From NCBI RefSeq assembly GCF_004116725.1, contig NZ_PDKG01000004.1, positions 62,001 through 126,000 on the forward strand: a DNA stretch of 64,000 bases, written 5' to 3'. Both the position numbers and the translations under genes were made by a program. Positions within the stretch are counted from its first letter, which is position 1, and the number at the start of each line of letters is the position of its first letter. The notes beneath the pieces were generated by a model. That model was not told where the DNA came from and did not search any database. It saw nothing but the letters and a program-made list of their open reading frames with translations. Positions 55,278 to 64,000 of this stretch are shown here, in pieces. Source of the DNA: Arcobacter sp. CECT 8986 (GTDB lineage: Bacteria; Campylobacterota; Campylobacteria; Campylobacterales; Arcobacteraceae).

Positions 55278-56100
55278 CTAAATCCAACTTACCTTTATAT
55301 TTTATTGGAAATTCATCTGAATTTAATTGTAAGTCATACCCTTTTTGGATTATATTGTTTGGTATTTTCATATCATCTTTTAATACTCGTAGAACAGAAG
55401 ATTTTGTATATTTTGTATCTATTACTGCTATTGCATATGCACTTGCTTTTACATCATCTTTTAATTTTTCATGATATAAGCTTGAAATATTTTTATATGA
55501 TTCATAATTATTTAATTTTATTGCTTCTTTATACCATTTTTCAGCTTCTTGATAATTATTTAATTTTTTAGAAAAAATAAATCCTAAATTATTTCCAGAC
55601 ATTTTATCTCTTGTTTTTTCAAATGATTGCTTATAATAAAATACTGCTTTATCATAATCATTTAGTTCATTATAAATATCTCCCATTCTAAACAATGCTT
55701 TATCCCATTTTAAATCAATAGCTTTTTTACACCAACTTATTGCTTCATCATATCTTTTTAACTTTTGCAATGCATAACATGCAAAATATGAATTCTCCCC
55801 TAAAGCAATCATCGAATCTGCATATTTATACCACTCTAAGGATTTTTTATAATCATGTAACTTCTCTGAATATGCGTATCCTATCTTCATTGCTGGAACT
55901 GGGTCTTTTTTTGCATCATACCATAATCCTATTAATCCCATTTCTCTTAAATTTTCAGAGCTAGGCATAGGTAAAGAAGGAGTAAATTTTACTTCTTTCT
56001 CTTCTTTTATTTTATTTGAATTCTTATTATCTTCACATGCAGTTAAGTTTAGACTTATTATTGCTATTATTAATATATTTATTATTGTTTTTACTTTCAT
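55270..56100 (-). CDS. TPR/Sel1-like repeat lipoprotein, possible immunity protein
   Basis: 276 residues. A lipoprotein signal ends in the lipobox LTAC (Cys at about residue 22). From about residue 60 there are six or so helix-pair repeats with alternating Ala/Tyr positions (for example AISWCKKAIDLKWDKALFRM and KAVFYYKQSFEK), typical of TPR/Sel1. It would be anchored in the outer or inner membrane, facing the periplasm. It lies 22 bp after the large PAAR-like gene on the same strand. Lipoproteins in this place often are immunity proteins; this is inference. Confidence 0.75.
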   Translation of the reverse strand: MKVKTIINILIIAIISLNLTACEDNKNSNKIKEEKEVKFTPSLPMPSSENLREMGLIGLWYDAKKDPVPAMKIGYAYSEKLHDYKKSLEWYKYADSMIALGENSYFACYALQKLKRYDEAISWCKKAIDLKWDKALFRMGDIYNELNDYDKAVFYYKQSFEKTRDKMSGNNLGFIFSKKLNNYQEAEKWYKEAIKLNNYESYKNISSLYHEKLKDDVKASAYAIAVIDTKYTKSSVLRVLKDDMKIPNNIIQKGYDLQLNSDEFPIKYKGKLDLDE

Positions 56101-56122
56101 TTAATTCCTCTTTCTTTTTATA

Positions 56123-59100
56123 TTATTCTAAGTATTTTATATCTTCAGGTGTAAAACTTATTTGTTCTAATGATTCTATTTTTATTTTACAATCTATATT
56201 TAGTAGAAAATCTGATGAAGTTTCTATTTTATTTAAATCTTTAAATACTATTTTATATTTAAAATCTATTAAAGAGCTTTTAACTATTATATATGAGCTA
56301 TGATTTTCTTTTTTTATTTTATTTACAAAAGTATTTAAGATAAAATAAGAATTCTTTTCTGGAAAAAAATTAAAAAGATAATAATTCCCTCTATCTATTA
56401 AAACTTCCCCAATTTCTATATACTCATCTTTAAGAGGAGAAAAATATAGTTTAAACTCTTTATCTTCTGCAATGTTTTTTGGTATCTTTAATCCTTCATA
56501 AGCATAAAAATCAATTTCATAACCATTTGCTGTTTTTACTTTTTGATGACTTTTCATTTCTTCTTTATCTAATTTGAATCCATACATAGCAGATTGTAAA
56601 AAGCTTAATTCATTTTTTAATGCTATATCAAAATACGACTCATTTGTTTTATAATTTTCTCCTATAAAATTTATTATATTTTTAGCATTTTTAAATCCTT
56701 CACTATTTATAGTTTTTAGTTCTTTTTTTCTATTTGTTGTTTCTAATAGATATTTTGCTGGAAAGCCTTCCGTATACATTTTTTGATTTCTTCTATTATT
56801 TTTTAAATAAATTCTATCATTATAAAAAAGTGATTTTTTTAGATAGCTTTCAAATGCACTATCAACAAATTTTAACATTACAATGGCATACGCAATTGAA
56901 CTTATTGAAACAAAAGTAAGTAGAGGTGTTCCACTAGTTACTAAAAATGCGACTACATTTAAAGTTATCATTCCAATACTTACAGCTAAGGCATCATAAT
57001 CTTCATTTTTCTCATATTTTATTGCATCTACTATAGCAATAATTATCACTGTGTATGCTGATACTTTTGCAAAAAATTTACCAGTTGCTGTTAAAAAGTC
57101 ATTATTTGCAAGGTTTATTTTTATTAACTCTTTACCACTTAATTTTTTATTCATTTTATTTAAAAAAGCTTGTGCTACATTTTCAAACTTCTCATTTTGC
57201 AATATTCCTATTAAAGCACTATTTAATCCTGCAAAATCATTTACAAAACCTATTGTTGATTTTATATCTTTATTTTTATTATCATAAATATACTCTTTTA
57301 TTGAAGCTATTGCTAAAATAGAAGCGTAAGCTTTAAATGCTAAACCTAATTGTAAAGCTCTTGATTTAGAAAATCCTTTTACTTGATATGTTTCATCATT
57401 TGAGTATTCTTCCAAAAACTTATCCAAACTTTTATCAATATGATCTGTTATTCCACACATTAATTTTAAAACAAAATGTATCTCTTTTTCTGATTTTTTA
57501 ATATCTTTATCTAAATCTAATGGTTCTATTTTTTCATTTTTTTTATTTTTATTTACTGTTTTTTCATTTTTTGCTAACTCATGATATTTATCAAAAAACT
57601 TTTGAGCTTTTTCTTTTGCTATGTTACTTGATTTTAAAAAAAGTAGTTCATTTAAAAGTTGTTTTATAAGATAATCATCAAAATGTTCTGATATTTGATA
57701 TTTTCCTAAAATAAGCTCTTTTTGGCTATCTTCTAATTTGATTTTTTTGTCTACTATATCATCTGTAAAATTTAAAAGGTATTTAATATCTTCACTAGCA
57801 AATATTCCATTTACTGATACTTCTTCATCTAAAGGAATCTTAGGAGAACAAAGAGAATAGATAATATTCATACCTCCCACTACATACTCAAAAATGTCTA
57901 TATTACAACTTTTATATTGTAAAAGTAACTTTTCTAATTTTCCTTCTAAAAACTTTGTTTTAATAGTTTTTAAAATAGTTTTAGGTGATGTGACTGCTTT
58001 TTCTTGATAATACTTTATATCTTTTGGAATATAAAGTAAATCGCTTTTGTAACTTATTTTATATGAGTAATCAAAGGATTTCATAATGTGATGATTATCT
58101 AATTGTTTATAATCTTCTAGGAAGTGATTATTCTTTTCTTTATTTGAAAAAATCTTTTTAATAAAGTTTTTCTTATCTCTTGTTGTTTGACTATTTTTAA
58201 ATACTGTTTTATTATAGAATTCTTGATTTTCTACAACTGATTTTACATTTGAAATTTTTCCATATCCTACATTTGGTAAAGGAATAATTTTTCTATATGC
58301 GATTAAAAAATCATTTCTTATTTTTATAAATTTTTGATAATCTATTAAAGGTTTAATATCATTTTTAAAATCATCTAAAAAGAACAAACAAAAAATAATA
58401 TGTGCTAATACTTGTGTAGCATCTTCTTTAACAAGTGTATAATCACCATTTCCTGTAAATCTCATCAATGATTCTTTTTTAACATTAGTAGAGTAAAAAA
58501 ATTTAATATTTTCTAACATAATAAATTCATTATTAAAATAAATATTTTTTTTAAAATAATGTTTTTTTATTTTTGATTTATTTTCATCTTCAAAATAGAT
58601 AAAACTATGATCAAAAAATCCTTTTGAATAGTTTGTTAATATTGTTATATACGAAAATGCTTTTTTATCTACATCTTTGTGAACAATATTCTCAATATCT
58701 TTAAATTTTAAAACATAGTTATATAGTTCTTTATTATGAAATATCATCTCAATAAATTCTTTATAACAATCTCTTAATATAAATAAATTTTTTCTATATT
58801 TTTCCTCTTCAAAGTCAGAAACATAAAAATAGTCTACAAGATTTGCAATAGTATAAGCATATGAATTTCTCTTTTTTATATCATCAAAAATCTTTTGATT
58901 ATAACTATATGCCAATTTATAATTTGTACAATACTCTTCATATAAATCTTCTATCTCTCCTATAGGGTCTTCAATAAATCCAACAATAATATTTAAATTT
59001 TTTTCTTCATTTTTGCTTTTCTGTGCATCAATAAGTTTTTGTTCAATTTCATTTTTATTTATACTATCTATATCTTTTATATAAATTCCACTTTTACTAT

Positions 59101-59893
59101 CTAGTGAATTGGTATCTATTTTTAGTTCAGAAAGTTTTTGTATATCACTTAGGTTATTTAATTTGAAATTACTATAATAGATTTGATATGAACTTTTTTC
59201 TTTAAGTGGAATAAATTTTCTTATTACTTCATTTTTTGTGTCTTGATAGCGAATATCTTTTAATTCTTCTGCATTTATTCCACCATGATTAAAAATTTTA
59301 TATTCTAAGTATTCACTTCCTTTTACTACATATACAAAAGCTAGGGTATGAGAATATATATTATTAAATTCTGATTCTTCTTTATTGGTTACATAAGTTT
59401 CATCTGTCTTTCTAAAACCTCTTGAAGGTCTTATTGGTTTATAAATATCTTGTGATTTTCTTATTAAATAAAGTTCATAATTTACTGTAGTTTTTTCTTT
59501 TTGTTTTTCATATTCTTCTTCAATCATTTTTTTATTTGCTATTACATCTTCATTTTCTATACTTGGAGGTGAACTTATTTGAGATGTTCCTTGTCCTGGA
59601 TTTACTAATACAACTGCTCTTCCTTTATCTGTTTTAAATCCATCTGTTCTTAATAAAAAATTTTTTGATGTTGATTTTACATTTGTTTCGGTTCCTGCTG
59701 TTGATACCGAAGCTACTTTTGTACAAGGATTTTTACTTCTTGGGCAATCCACTGGTGCTCCTATTATATCAGTTAAATATAATGGCTTTTTTCCTGCTAT
59801 TCTTTCTACTTTTGCTGTTGATGTAAGAGTAACTTTACCTCCACATGCGCATTGTATTACGCCAGATTCTATTACATTATATTTATTGCCCAT
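56123..59893 (-). CDS. PAAR-like-domain protein, probable type VI secretion cargo effector
   Basis: 1256 residues. Residues 1-125 resemble DUF4280/PAAR-like spike-tip domains, with Cys15 and Cys17 (IQCACGG), Cys50 and Cys57 (VDCPRSKNPC), and a Gly/Thr-rich GRAVVLVNPGQGTSQ. About 130-900 is a long charged, Lys/Asn-rich region without a family I recognise. Two hydrophobic helices lie at about 975-1055 (YTVIIIAIVDAI, LTFVSISSIAYAIVML), as in membrane-acting toxins. The last 170 residues are soluble and beta-rich. No VgrG or T6SS gene is nearby. Toxicity is inferred, not shown. Confidence 0.68.
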   Translation of the reverse strand: MGNKYNVIESGVIQCACGGKVTLTSTAKVERIAGKKPLYLTDIIGAPVDCPRSKNPCTKVASVSTAGTETNVKSTSKNFLLRTDGFKTDKGRAVVLVNPGQGTSQISSPPSIENEDVIANKKMIEEEYEKQKEKTTVNYELYLIRKSQDIYKPIRPSRGFRKTDETYVTNKEESEFNNIYSHTLAFVYVVKGSEYLEYKIFNHGGINAEELKDIRYQDTKNEVIRKFIPLKEKSSYQIYYSNFKLNNLSDIQKLSELKIDTNSLDSKSGIYIKDIDSINKNEIEQKLIDAQKSKNEEKNLNIIVGFIEDPIGEIEDLYEEYCTNYKLAYSYNQKIFDDIKKRNSYAYTIANLVDYFYVSDFEEEKYRKNLFILRDCYKEFIEMIFHNKELYNYVLKFKDIENIVHKDVDKKAFSYITILTNYSKGFFDHSFIYFEDENKSKIKKHYFKKNIYFNNEFIMLENIKFFYSTNVKKESLMRFTGNGDYTLVKEDATQVLAHIIFCLFFLDDFKNDIKPLIDYQKFIKIRNDFLIAYRKIIPLPNVGYGKISNVKSVVENQEFYNKTVFKNSQTTRDKKNFIKKIFSNKEKNNHFLEDYKQLDNHHIMKSFDYSYKISYKSDLLYIPKDIKYYQEKAVTSPKTILKTIKTKFLEGKLEKLLLQYKSCNIDIFEYVVGGMNIIYSLCSPKIPLDEEVSVNGIFASEDIKYLLNFTDDIVDKKIKLEDSQKELILGKYQISEHFDDYLIKQLLNELLFLKSSNIAKEKAQKFFDKYHELAKNEKTVNKNKKNEKIEPLDLDKDIKKSEKEIHFVLKLMCGITDHIDKSLDKFLEEYSNDETYQVKGFSKSRALQLGLAFKAYASILAIASIKEYIYDNKNKDIKSTIGFVNDFAGLNSALIGILQNEKFENVAQAFLNKMNKKLSGKELIKINLANNDFLTATGKFFAKVSAYTVIIIAIVDAIKYEKNEDYDALAVSIGMITLNVVAFLVTSGTPLLTFVSISSIAYAIVMLKFVDSAFESYLKKSLFYNDRIYLKNNRRNQKMYTEGFPAKYLLETTNRKKELKTINSEGFKNAKNIINFIGENYKTNESYFDIALKNELSFLQSAMYGFKLDKEEMKSHQKVKTANGYEIDFYAYEGLKIPKNIAEDKEFKLYFSPLKDEYIEIGEVLIDRGNYYLFNFFPEKNSYFILNTFVNKIKKENHSSYIIVKSSLIDFKYKIVFKDLNKIETSSDFLLNIDCKIKIESLEQISFTPEDIKYLE

Positions 59894-59965
59894 TTTTATA
59901 ACCTAATTATAATTTTTCATATTTTATATAAAAATAATTTAATTAGTTATTAAGAGGTAGTTTTA

Positions 59966-61369
59966 TTAATCGTATTTATTTTTTATTGTTACTAATATTT
60001 CCTCTTTTGTTAAGTTTTCATCTATTTGTAAATCCATCGCAAAATCCAAAATTTCTTTAAACTCTTTTGATGGTTTAAAACCAATATTTATCAAATCTCT
60101 TCCTTGAACAAGAGGCTTTAAAGCACTATTTTGTATATTTAACTCTTTTGCTTTAGTTAATAGCCAATCTATTGCTTTTGGGCATTTTTCTTTATCTTTT
60201 ATATCTCGACCCAAACAATCAGCCAAACATACATAACACAAATCTTCAATATTTACTTTTAATGATAATCTTTTTACTGCTTTTAAAGAAGAGTTTGCCA
60301 AATATAGTTGAAAAGGTGCTAAATGATTTTTCACTAAAGGAATAATTTTTTCAATAAACTTTTTCTCATTTGTTATTTTAGACAAGAACTGTTTTGTTGG
60401 CTCTACACCTAAAGCTTCATGTTTATGAGAAGCTATTCTTCCATTTATCTCTTGGGTACAAAAAGGTTTTCCTAAATCATGGCAAAGTATTGAATAAAAA
60501 AGGTATAGTTTTCTATACTCATCTGTAATATCACTTTCACTTAGTATTCTTGCTAGTTCATCAATACACATCAAAGTATGAATCCAAACATCACCTTCAG
60601 GATGATACTCTTTATCTTGGATACATCCAATAAGCTTTTCTAACTCATCAAAATATTTTAATATTCCTAAATCTTTTAAAAGATTTAGACCAATTGATGG
60701 TTTAATTGATTTTAAAAATAGTTTTTTTAGCTCTTCAAAAACTCTCTCTTTAGGAAGAGTTTTAAACTCATTTGTATCTGCTAATTTTTTACATAAATCA
60801 AAAGTATTATCTTCTAGTTTTAAATTAAATCTTGCACAAAATTGTACTGCTCTATATACTCGTAAAGCATCTTCACTAAATGTATTTTTATTTACATATC
60901 TTAATACTTTATTTTTTAAATCGTGCAAGCCATTATGTGGGTCAAGTATTTTATCTTCAAAGAAATCATAACCAATAGAATTAATAGTAAAATCACGTCT
61001 TAAACTAGCTTGTGAAAAACTCATATTTTTATTTGTAATTACTTCAAAACCTTTGTGTCCAGATGCAATCTTTTTTTCTTTTCTTGCTAATGCAAAATCA
61101 AAATCAAAGCCATCTACACTTAAAGTCAAAACACCAAAAGATTTACCAACTAGTTTTACATTTCCATATTTTGATAAAATATCTTGAATATCTTCAAGTT
61201 TTTCTACATTAAATATCTCAATATCAAAATCTTTGGAATCTATTTTTAAAAAGAAGTCTCTAATACATCCTCCCACAAGAATTGGCTTAGCACCAACTTC
61301 TTGCAAAGAGTTTAGTATTTCAATAAGTATTGAAGGAAGATTAGTTTTTATGTTTGTATACGTGAACAT
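59966..61369 (-). CDS. CCA tRNA nucleotidyltransferase / poly(A) polymerase family
   Basis: Adds or repairs the 3' CCA of tRNA (or adds poly(A) tails). Head domain GGCIRDFFLKIDSKDFDIEIF holds the metal-binding DxD; RRDFTINSIGYD and an HD-type domain (CHDLGKPF) follow. I place the start at the ATG at 61369 (MFTYTNIK); an ATG upstream at 61402 (MKEFQF) or one at 61408 would increase the overlap with the MscS gene (61341) to over 60 bp. The chosen start still overlaps it by 29 bp. About 467 residues. Confidence 0.9.
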   Translation of the reverse strand: MFTYTNIKTNLPSILIEILNSLQEVGAKPILVGGCIRDFFLKIDSKDFDIEIFNVEKLEDIQDILSKYGNVKLVGKSFGVLTLSVDGFDFDFALARKEKKIASGHKGFEVITNKNMSFSQASLRRDFTINSIGYDFFEDKILDPHNGLHDLKNKVLRYVNKNTFSEDALRVYRAVQFCARFNLKLEDNTFDLCKKLADTNEFKTLPKERVFEELKKLFLKSIKPSIGLNLLKDLGILKYFDELEKLIGCIQDKEYHPEGDVWIHTLMCIDELARILSESDITDEYRKLYLFYSILCHDLGKPFCTQEINGRIASHKHEALGVEPTKQFLSKITNEKKFIEKIIPLVKNHLAPFQLYLANSSLKAVKRLSLKVNIEDLCYVCLADCLGRDIKDKEKCPKAIDWLLTKAKELNIQNSALKPLVQGRDLINIGFKPSKEFKEILDFAMDLQIDENLTKEEILVTIKNKYD

Positions 61370-62156
61370 CTCTTTGAGGGAAAGGAATTGAAATTCCTTC
61401 ATTATCAAAAGTAGTTTTTATAGTTTCAATTAAATCAAATTTTACAGTCCAATAATCAGGTGTATTTACCCAACCTCTTACGATAAAATTAACTGATGAA
61501 TCACCAAGTTCAGAAACTGCAACAGTGATTCCTTTATCAAGTAAAATAAGTTCATTTGATTTTAATGTATTTTCTAAAATCTCTTTTGCTTTTTTGATAT
61601 CATCATCATATCCAATACCAATTACTAAATCAACTCTTCTTGTAGGATTTGCATTTACATTTGTAATTGTACTTTGAGTTATAGAGCCATTTGGAACTAT
61701 TAGTTTTTGATTATCTGGTGTTTTTAAAACCGTATTAAAAATTGAAATTTCTTCAACTGTACCACTAACTCCAGCAGCAGTTACAAAATCTCCAACTTTA
61801 AAAGGTCTAAACATTATTATCATAACTCCAGAAGCAAAATTACCAAGAGAGTCTTTTAATGCTAAACCAATAGCTAAACCAGCAGCACCTAATATTGCGA
61901 AAAATGAAGTAGTATCTACACCTAATTGCTTTAAAGCAGTTAGAGCAACTATTACCATCAAAATATAATAAATTATATTTTTAAAGAAACCTAAAAGTGT
62001 TTCATCTACTCTTTTTGTTTTTGTTAATATTTTTATACTAAGGTCAGTTAATTTTGAAGCTAACCATTTTCCAATTACAAAAATAACAATAGCCAATGCA
62101 ATATTTAAAGCATACATTCCAATTAACTCTGATACAGTTTGAACACTCCCATCCAT
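61341..62156 (-). CDS. Small-conductance mechanosensitive channel, MscS family
   Basis: 271 residues. Three N-terminal membrane spans, the pore helix AAGLAIGLALKDSLGNFASG, and a cytoplasmic beta/alpha domain ending IPFPQRDVHVYKHKN, the usual MscS ending. It protects against hypo-osmotic shock by releasing solutes. 14 bp after proS. The 3' end overlaps the cca gene. Confidence 0.94.
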   Translation of the reverse strand: MDGSVQTVSELIGMYALNIALAIVIFVIGKWLASKLTDLSIKILTKTKRVDETLLGFFKNIIYYILMVIVALTALKQLGVDTTSFFAILGAAGLAIGLALKDSLGNFASGVMIIMFRPFKVGDFVTAAGVSGTVEEISIFNTVLKTPDNQKLIVPNGSITQSTITNVNANPTRRVDLVIGIGYDDDIKKAKEILENTLKSNELILLDKGITVAVSELGDSSVNFIVRGWVNTPDYWTVKFDLIETIKTTFDNEGISIPFPQRDVHVYKHKN

Positions 62157-62170
62157 AATGACTCCTAATT

Positions 62171-63874
62171 TTATTTTATAAGTTCAATTAACTTTGGTAC
62201 TACCTCATCAATAGATACATCAATTTTTTCTAATGTTTTTCTATTAACTATTTCAACCATTCCCTCTTTTAATTTTTTACCAATAACAACAGCATAAGGG
62301 AATCCAATAAGTTCAAAATCACCCATTTTGAAACCAAATCTAGCATTTTTTCTATCATCTAGTATTGTTTCTATTTGATTTTCTTTTAAAGAGTTATAAA
62401 TCTTTTCACCAACTTCTAACTCATCTTCTTTTTTAGCATTTGAAACAATAATATCAACCATAAATGGAGCAGTTGGCTTAGTCCAAATACACCCTTTTTC
62501 ATCATGGTTTTGCTCAATGACTGCTGCTACTAATCTACTAACACCAATTCCATAACATCCCATGATAAAAGGTTGAGATTTTCCATTTCCATCTAAAAAT
62601 GTTGCATTCATAGCACTTGAATATTTTGTTCCAAGTTGGAAAATATGACCTGCTTCAATACCTTTAGTATAAGATAATTTTCCATCACAATGAGGACAAG
62701 AATCACCCTCTTGTACTAAAATCAAATCTTTAAAAGTTAAATCTAATGAAGTTAAATCAACACCAGTTAAATGATACTCTTCTTCATTAGCACCACAAAC
62801 TACATTATTATCATCTTTTAATTCATTATCAACTACTACTTTAATATCTTTTGGTAAATCAATAACACCACAATAACCACCAACTAAGTTAGCACTTTGT
62901 AAATCTTCAGGTGTTGCATCTAATAACTCCAATGCTTCAACAGCATTACAAGCTTTAGTCTCTTCTAACTCATCAGTTCCTCTTACAAAAAATACAACTA
63001 CTTCAGAAGAGTTTTCATACATCGCTTTTTTGATTACTGCTTTTATTGAATAGTATGCATCAATATTTAAAAAGTTACTTACCTCTTCAATTGTTTTACA
63101 ATTAGGAGTATGAACTTTTTGTATCTCTTTAGTCTCTAAAGCTTCTTTTTTATTTGGTTTTCTTGTTGCTGCTTCAACATTAGCACCATAATCACAACTA
63201 TCACATACTGCAATTGTATCTTCACCTGAGTTTGCTAAAATCATAAACTCTTTTGAGCCACTTCCACCTATTGCTCCACTATCTGCTTCAACAATTCTAA
63301 ACTCCAATCCTAATCTTTCATAAACTCTTTTATAAGTTTTTTCCATAAGATTAAATTCTCTTACTAAATCTTCAGTTGTTGCATGAAAAGAGTAAGCATC
63401 TTTCATAAGAAACTCTCTACCTCTCATAAGTCCAAACCTAGGTCTAGCTTCATCTCTAAATTTTGTATTTATTTGATAAAGATTAACTGGTAAATCCTTA
63501 TAAGAAGTGATTCTATTATTTACCATATCAACTAAAGCTTCTTCATTTGTAGGAGATAATACAAAGCTAGTATTTTTTCTATCTTTAAATTTAAGAAGTT
63601 CAGGTCCCATAGTATTTGCTCTACCTGATTCTTCCCATAAAGAAGTTGGAGTTACAAATCCCATTTGTACTTCATTTGCACCAGCATTATCCATCTCTTC
63701 TTTTACTATTGCTCTAATTTTTTCTAATACAATTTTACCTAATGGCATAAAGTTATAAATACCTGCTCCAACTTGATTTACAAATCCACCTCTAACTAGA
63801 AATTGGTGAGATGCTAAAGTCGCATCTTTTGGTGCTTCTTTAGTAGTTGGTATAAACATATTTGAAAATTTCAT
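62171..63874 (-). CDS. proS: Prolyl-tRNA synthetase
   Basis: About 567 residues, class II, bacterial form with the editing insert. Motifs: [43 protein letters not shown] (motif 2), and the C-terminal [17 protein letters not shown] (motif 3). I take the ATG at 63874 ([10 protein letters not shown]) because it follows AGAGG and a clean gap; an ATG at 63895 would overlap the upstream gene. Confidence 0.97.
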   Translation of the reverse strand: MKFSNMFIPTTKEAPKDATLASHQFLVRGGFVNQVGAGIYNFMPLGKIVLEKIRAIVKEEMDNAGANEVQMGFVTPTSLWEESGRANTMGPELLKFKDRKNTSFVLSPTNEEALVDMVNNRITSYKDLPVNLYQINTKFRDEARPRFGLMRGREFLMKDAYSFHATTEDLVREFNLMEKTYKRVYERLGLEFRIVEADSGAIGGSGSKEFMILANSGEDTIAVCDSCDYGANVEAATRKPNKKEALETKEIQKVHTPNCKTIEEVSNFLNIDAYYSIKAVIKKAMYENSSEVVVFFVRGTDELEETKACNAVEALELLDATPEDLQSANLVGGYCGVIDLPKDIKVVVDNELKDDNNVVCGANEEEYHLTGVDLTSLDLTFKDLILVQEGDSCPHCDGKLSYTKGIEAGHIFQLGTKYSSAMNATFLDGNGKSQPFIMGCYGIGVSRLVAAVIEQNHDEKGCIWTKPTAPFMVDIIVSNAKKEDELEVGEKIYNSLKENQIETILDDRKNARFGFKMGDFELIGFPYAVVIGKKLKEGMVEIVNRKTLEKIDVSIDEVVPKLIELIK

Positions 63875-63881
63875 TAATTTA

Positions 63882-64000
63882 TTATCCTCTTTCATTTATA
63901 GTCAATGCATGATCACATTGATATTTATTTAACATATTAGAATCATTTTTTAGTTCAAACATTGATTGAACTGCTCCTAATACAATATCGCATTCCATAT
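63882..64000 (-). CDS. 3' end of an unidentified gene, cut by the window edge
   Basis: An open frame enters from beyond 64000 and ends at the TAA at 63882-63884, 7 bp before proS. The visible end reads [19 protein letters not shown], and continues to a [12 protein letters not shown] tail. In related genomes hemA precedes proS, and the helical [10 protein letters not shown] could belong to its C-terminal dimerisation domain, but too little is visible to be sure. Confidence 0.6.
   Translation of the reverse strand, partial: MECDIVLGAVQSMFELKNDSNMLNKYQCDHALTINERG

Noticed and set aside
61370-61408. Longer N-terminus of the CCA enzyme
   Set aside because: The extra residues lie inside the MscS coding end and look like an off-frame translation of it; no family similarity is visible there.

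Overview
The window comes from an AT-rich member of the Campylobacterota, most likely an Arcobacter-type organism. The evidence is the gene content and order (folC, lptE, leuS, then secF, secD, yajC and lnt; an M23 peptidase overlapping a bactofilin; MagIII-type glycosylase; DUF6394), very low GC throughout, and T-rich promoters with a good -10 box. Most of it is ordinary chromosome, read mainly from the minus strand. I saw no rRNA, tRNA, CRISPR array, insertion sequence or integrase.

Layout. 1-5.7 kb: glmS, an inositol monophosphatase, a YkgJ-type cysteine cluster protein, a candidate stand-alone small RNA with its own promoter and terminator, and a chemoreceptor. 5.8-7.1 kb: a class D beta-lactamase gene sits between two clusters of TAGAC-type pentamers repeated at 10-nt intervals, and a 34-bp direct repeat (33/34 identical) occurs once on each side. 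7.1-11.1 kb: groESL under a perfect CIRCE operator, then ispA, a YbaB protein, panD and a 2Fe-2S protein. 11.2-18.7 kb: a secreted cyclophilin, a chemotaxis-type cluster (CheW, CheY-like, REC-PAS-coiled coil), xseA, ubiE, an orphan ParA-like ATPase with a small membrane partner, magIII and a YmdB-type phosphoesterase.

18.9-30 kb: a BCCT transporter; an operon of a Spy/CpxP-like protein, an OmpR-type regulator, a sensor kinase and a flavoprotein that appears to start at ATC; a Tat-exported flavocytochrome-c-type flavoprotein; mfd; and a DUF445 protein. 30-38.9 kb: a two-domain acyltransferase resembling OlsF, a second two-component system, and an iron-uptake block (two small membrane proteins, a PepSY membrane protein and a TonB-dependent receptor) whose two promoters share a 29-bp motif.

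38.9-55.2 kb: a CPA2 antiporter, a TOTE-type primase-helicase whose primase half looks catalytically dead, bactofilin and M23 peptidase, folC, lptE, leuS, a two-gene insertion of paralogous membrane proteins, two adjacent long palindromic elements, and secF, secD, yajC and lnt. 55.2-59.9 kb: a probable type VI secretion cargo protein with a PAAR-like N-terminus, next to a TPR lipoprotein that is a reasonable immunity candidate. 60-64 kb: cca, an MscS channel, proS and the end of an unidentified gene.

The points most worth a second look are the phased TAGAC arrays with the cassette-like beta-lactamase segment, the PAAR-like cargo/lipoprotein pair, the TOTE-like protein with a degenerate primase, the small RNA at 3.4-3.6 kb and the paired palindromes at 50.7-51.0 kb.
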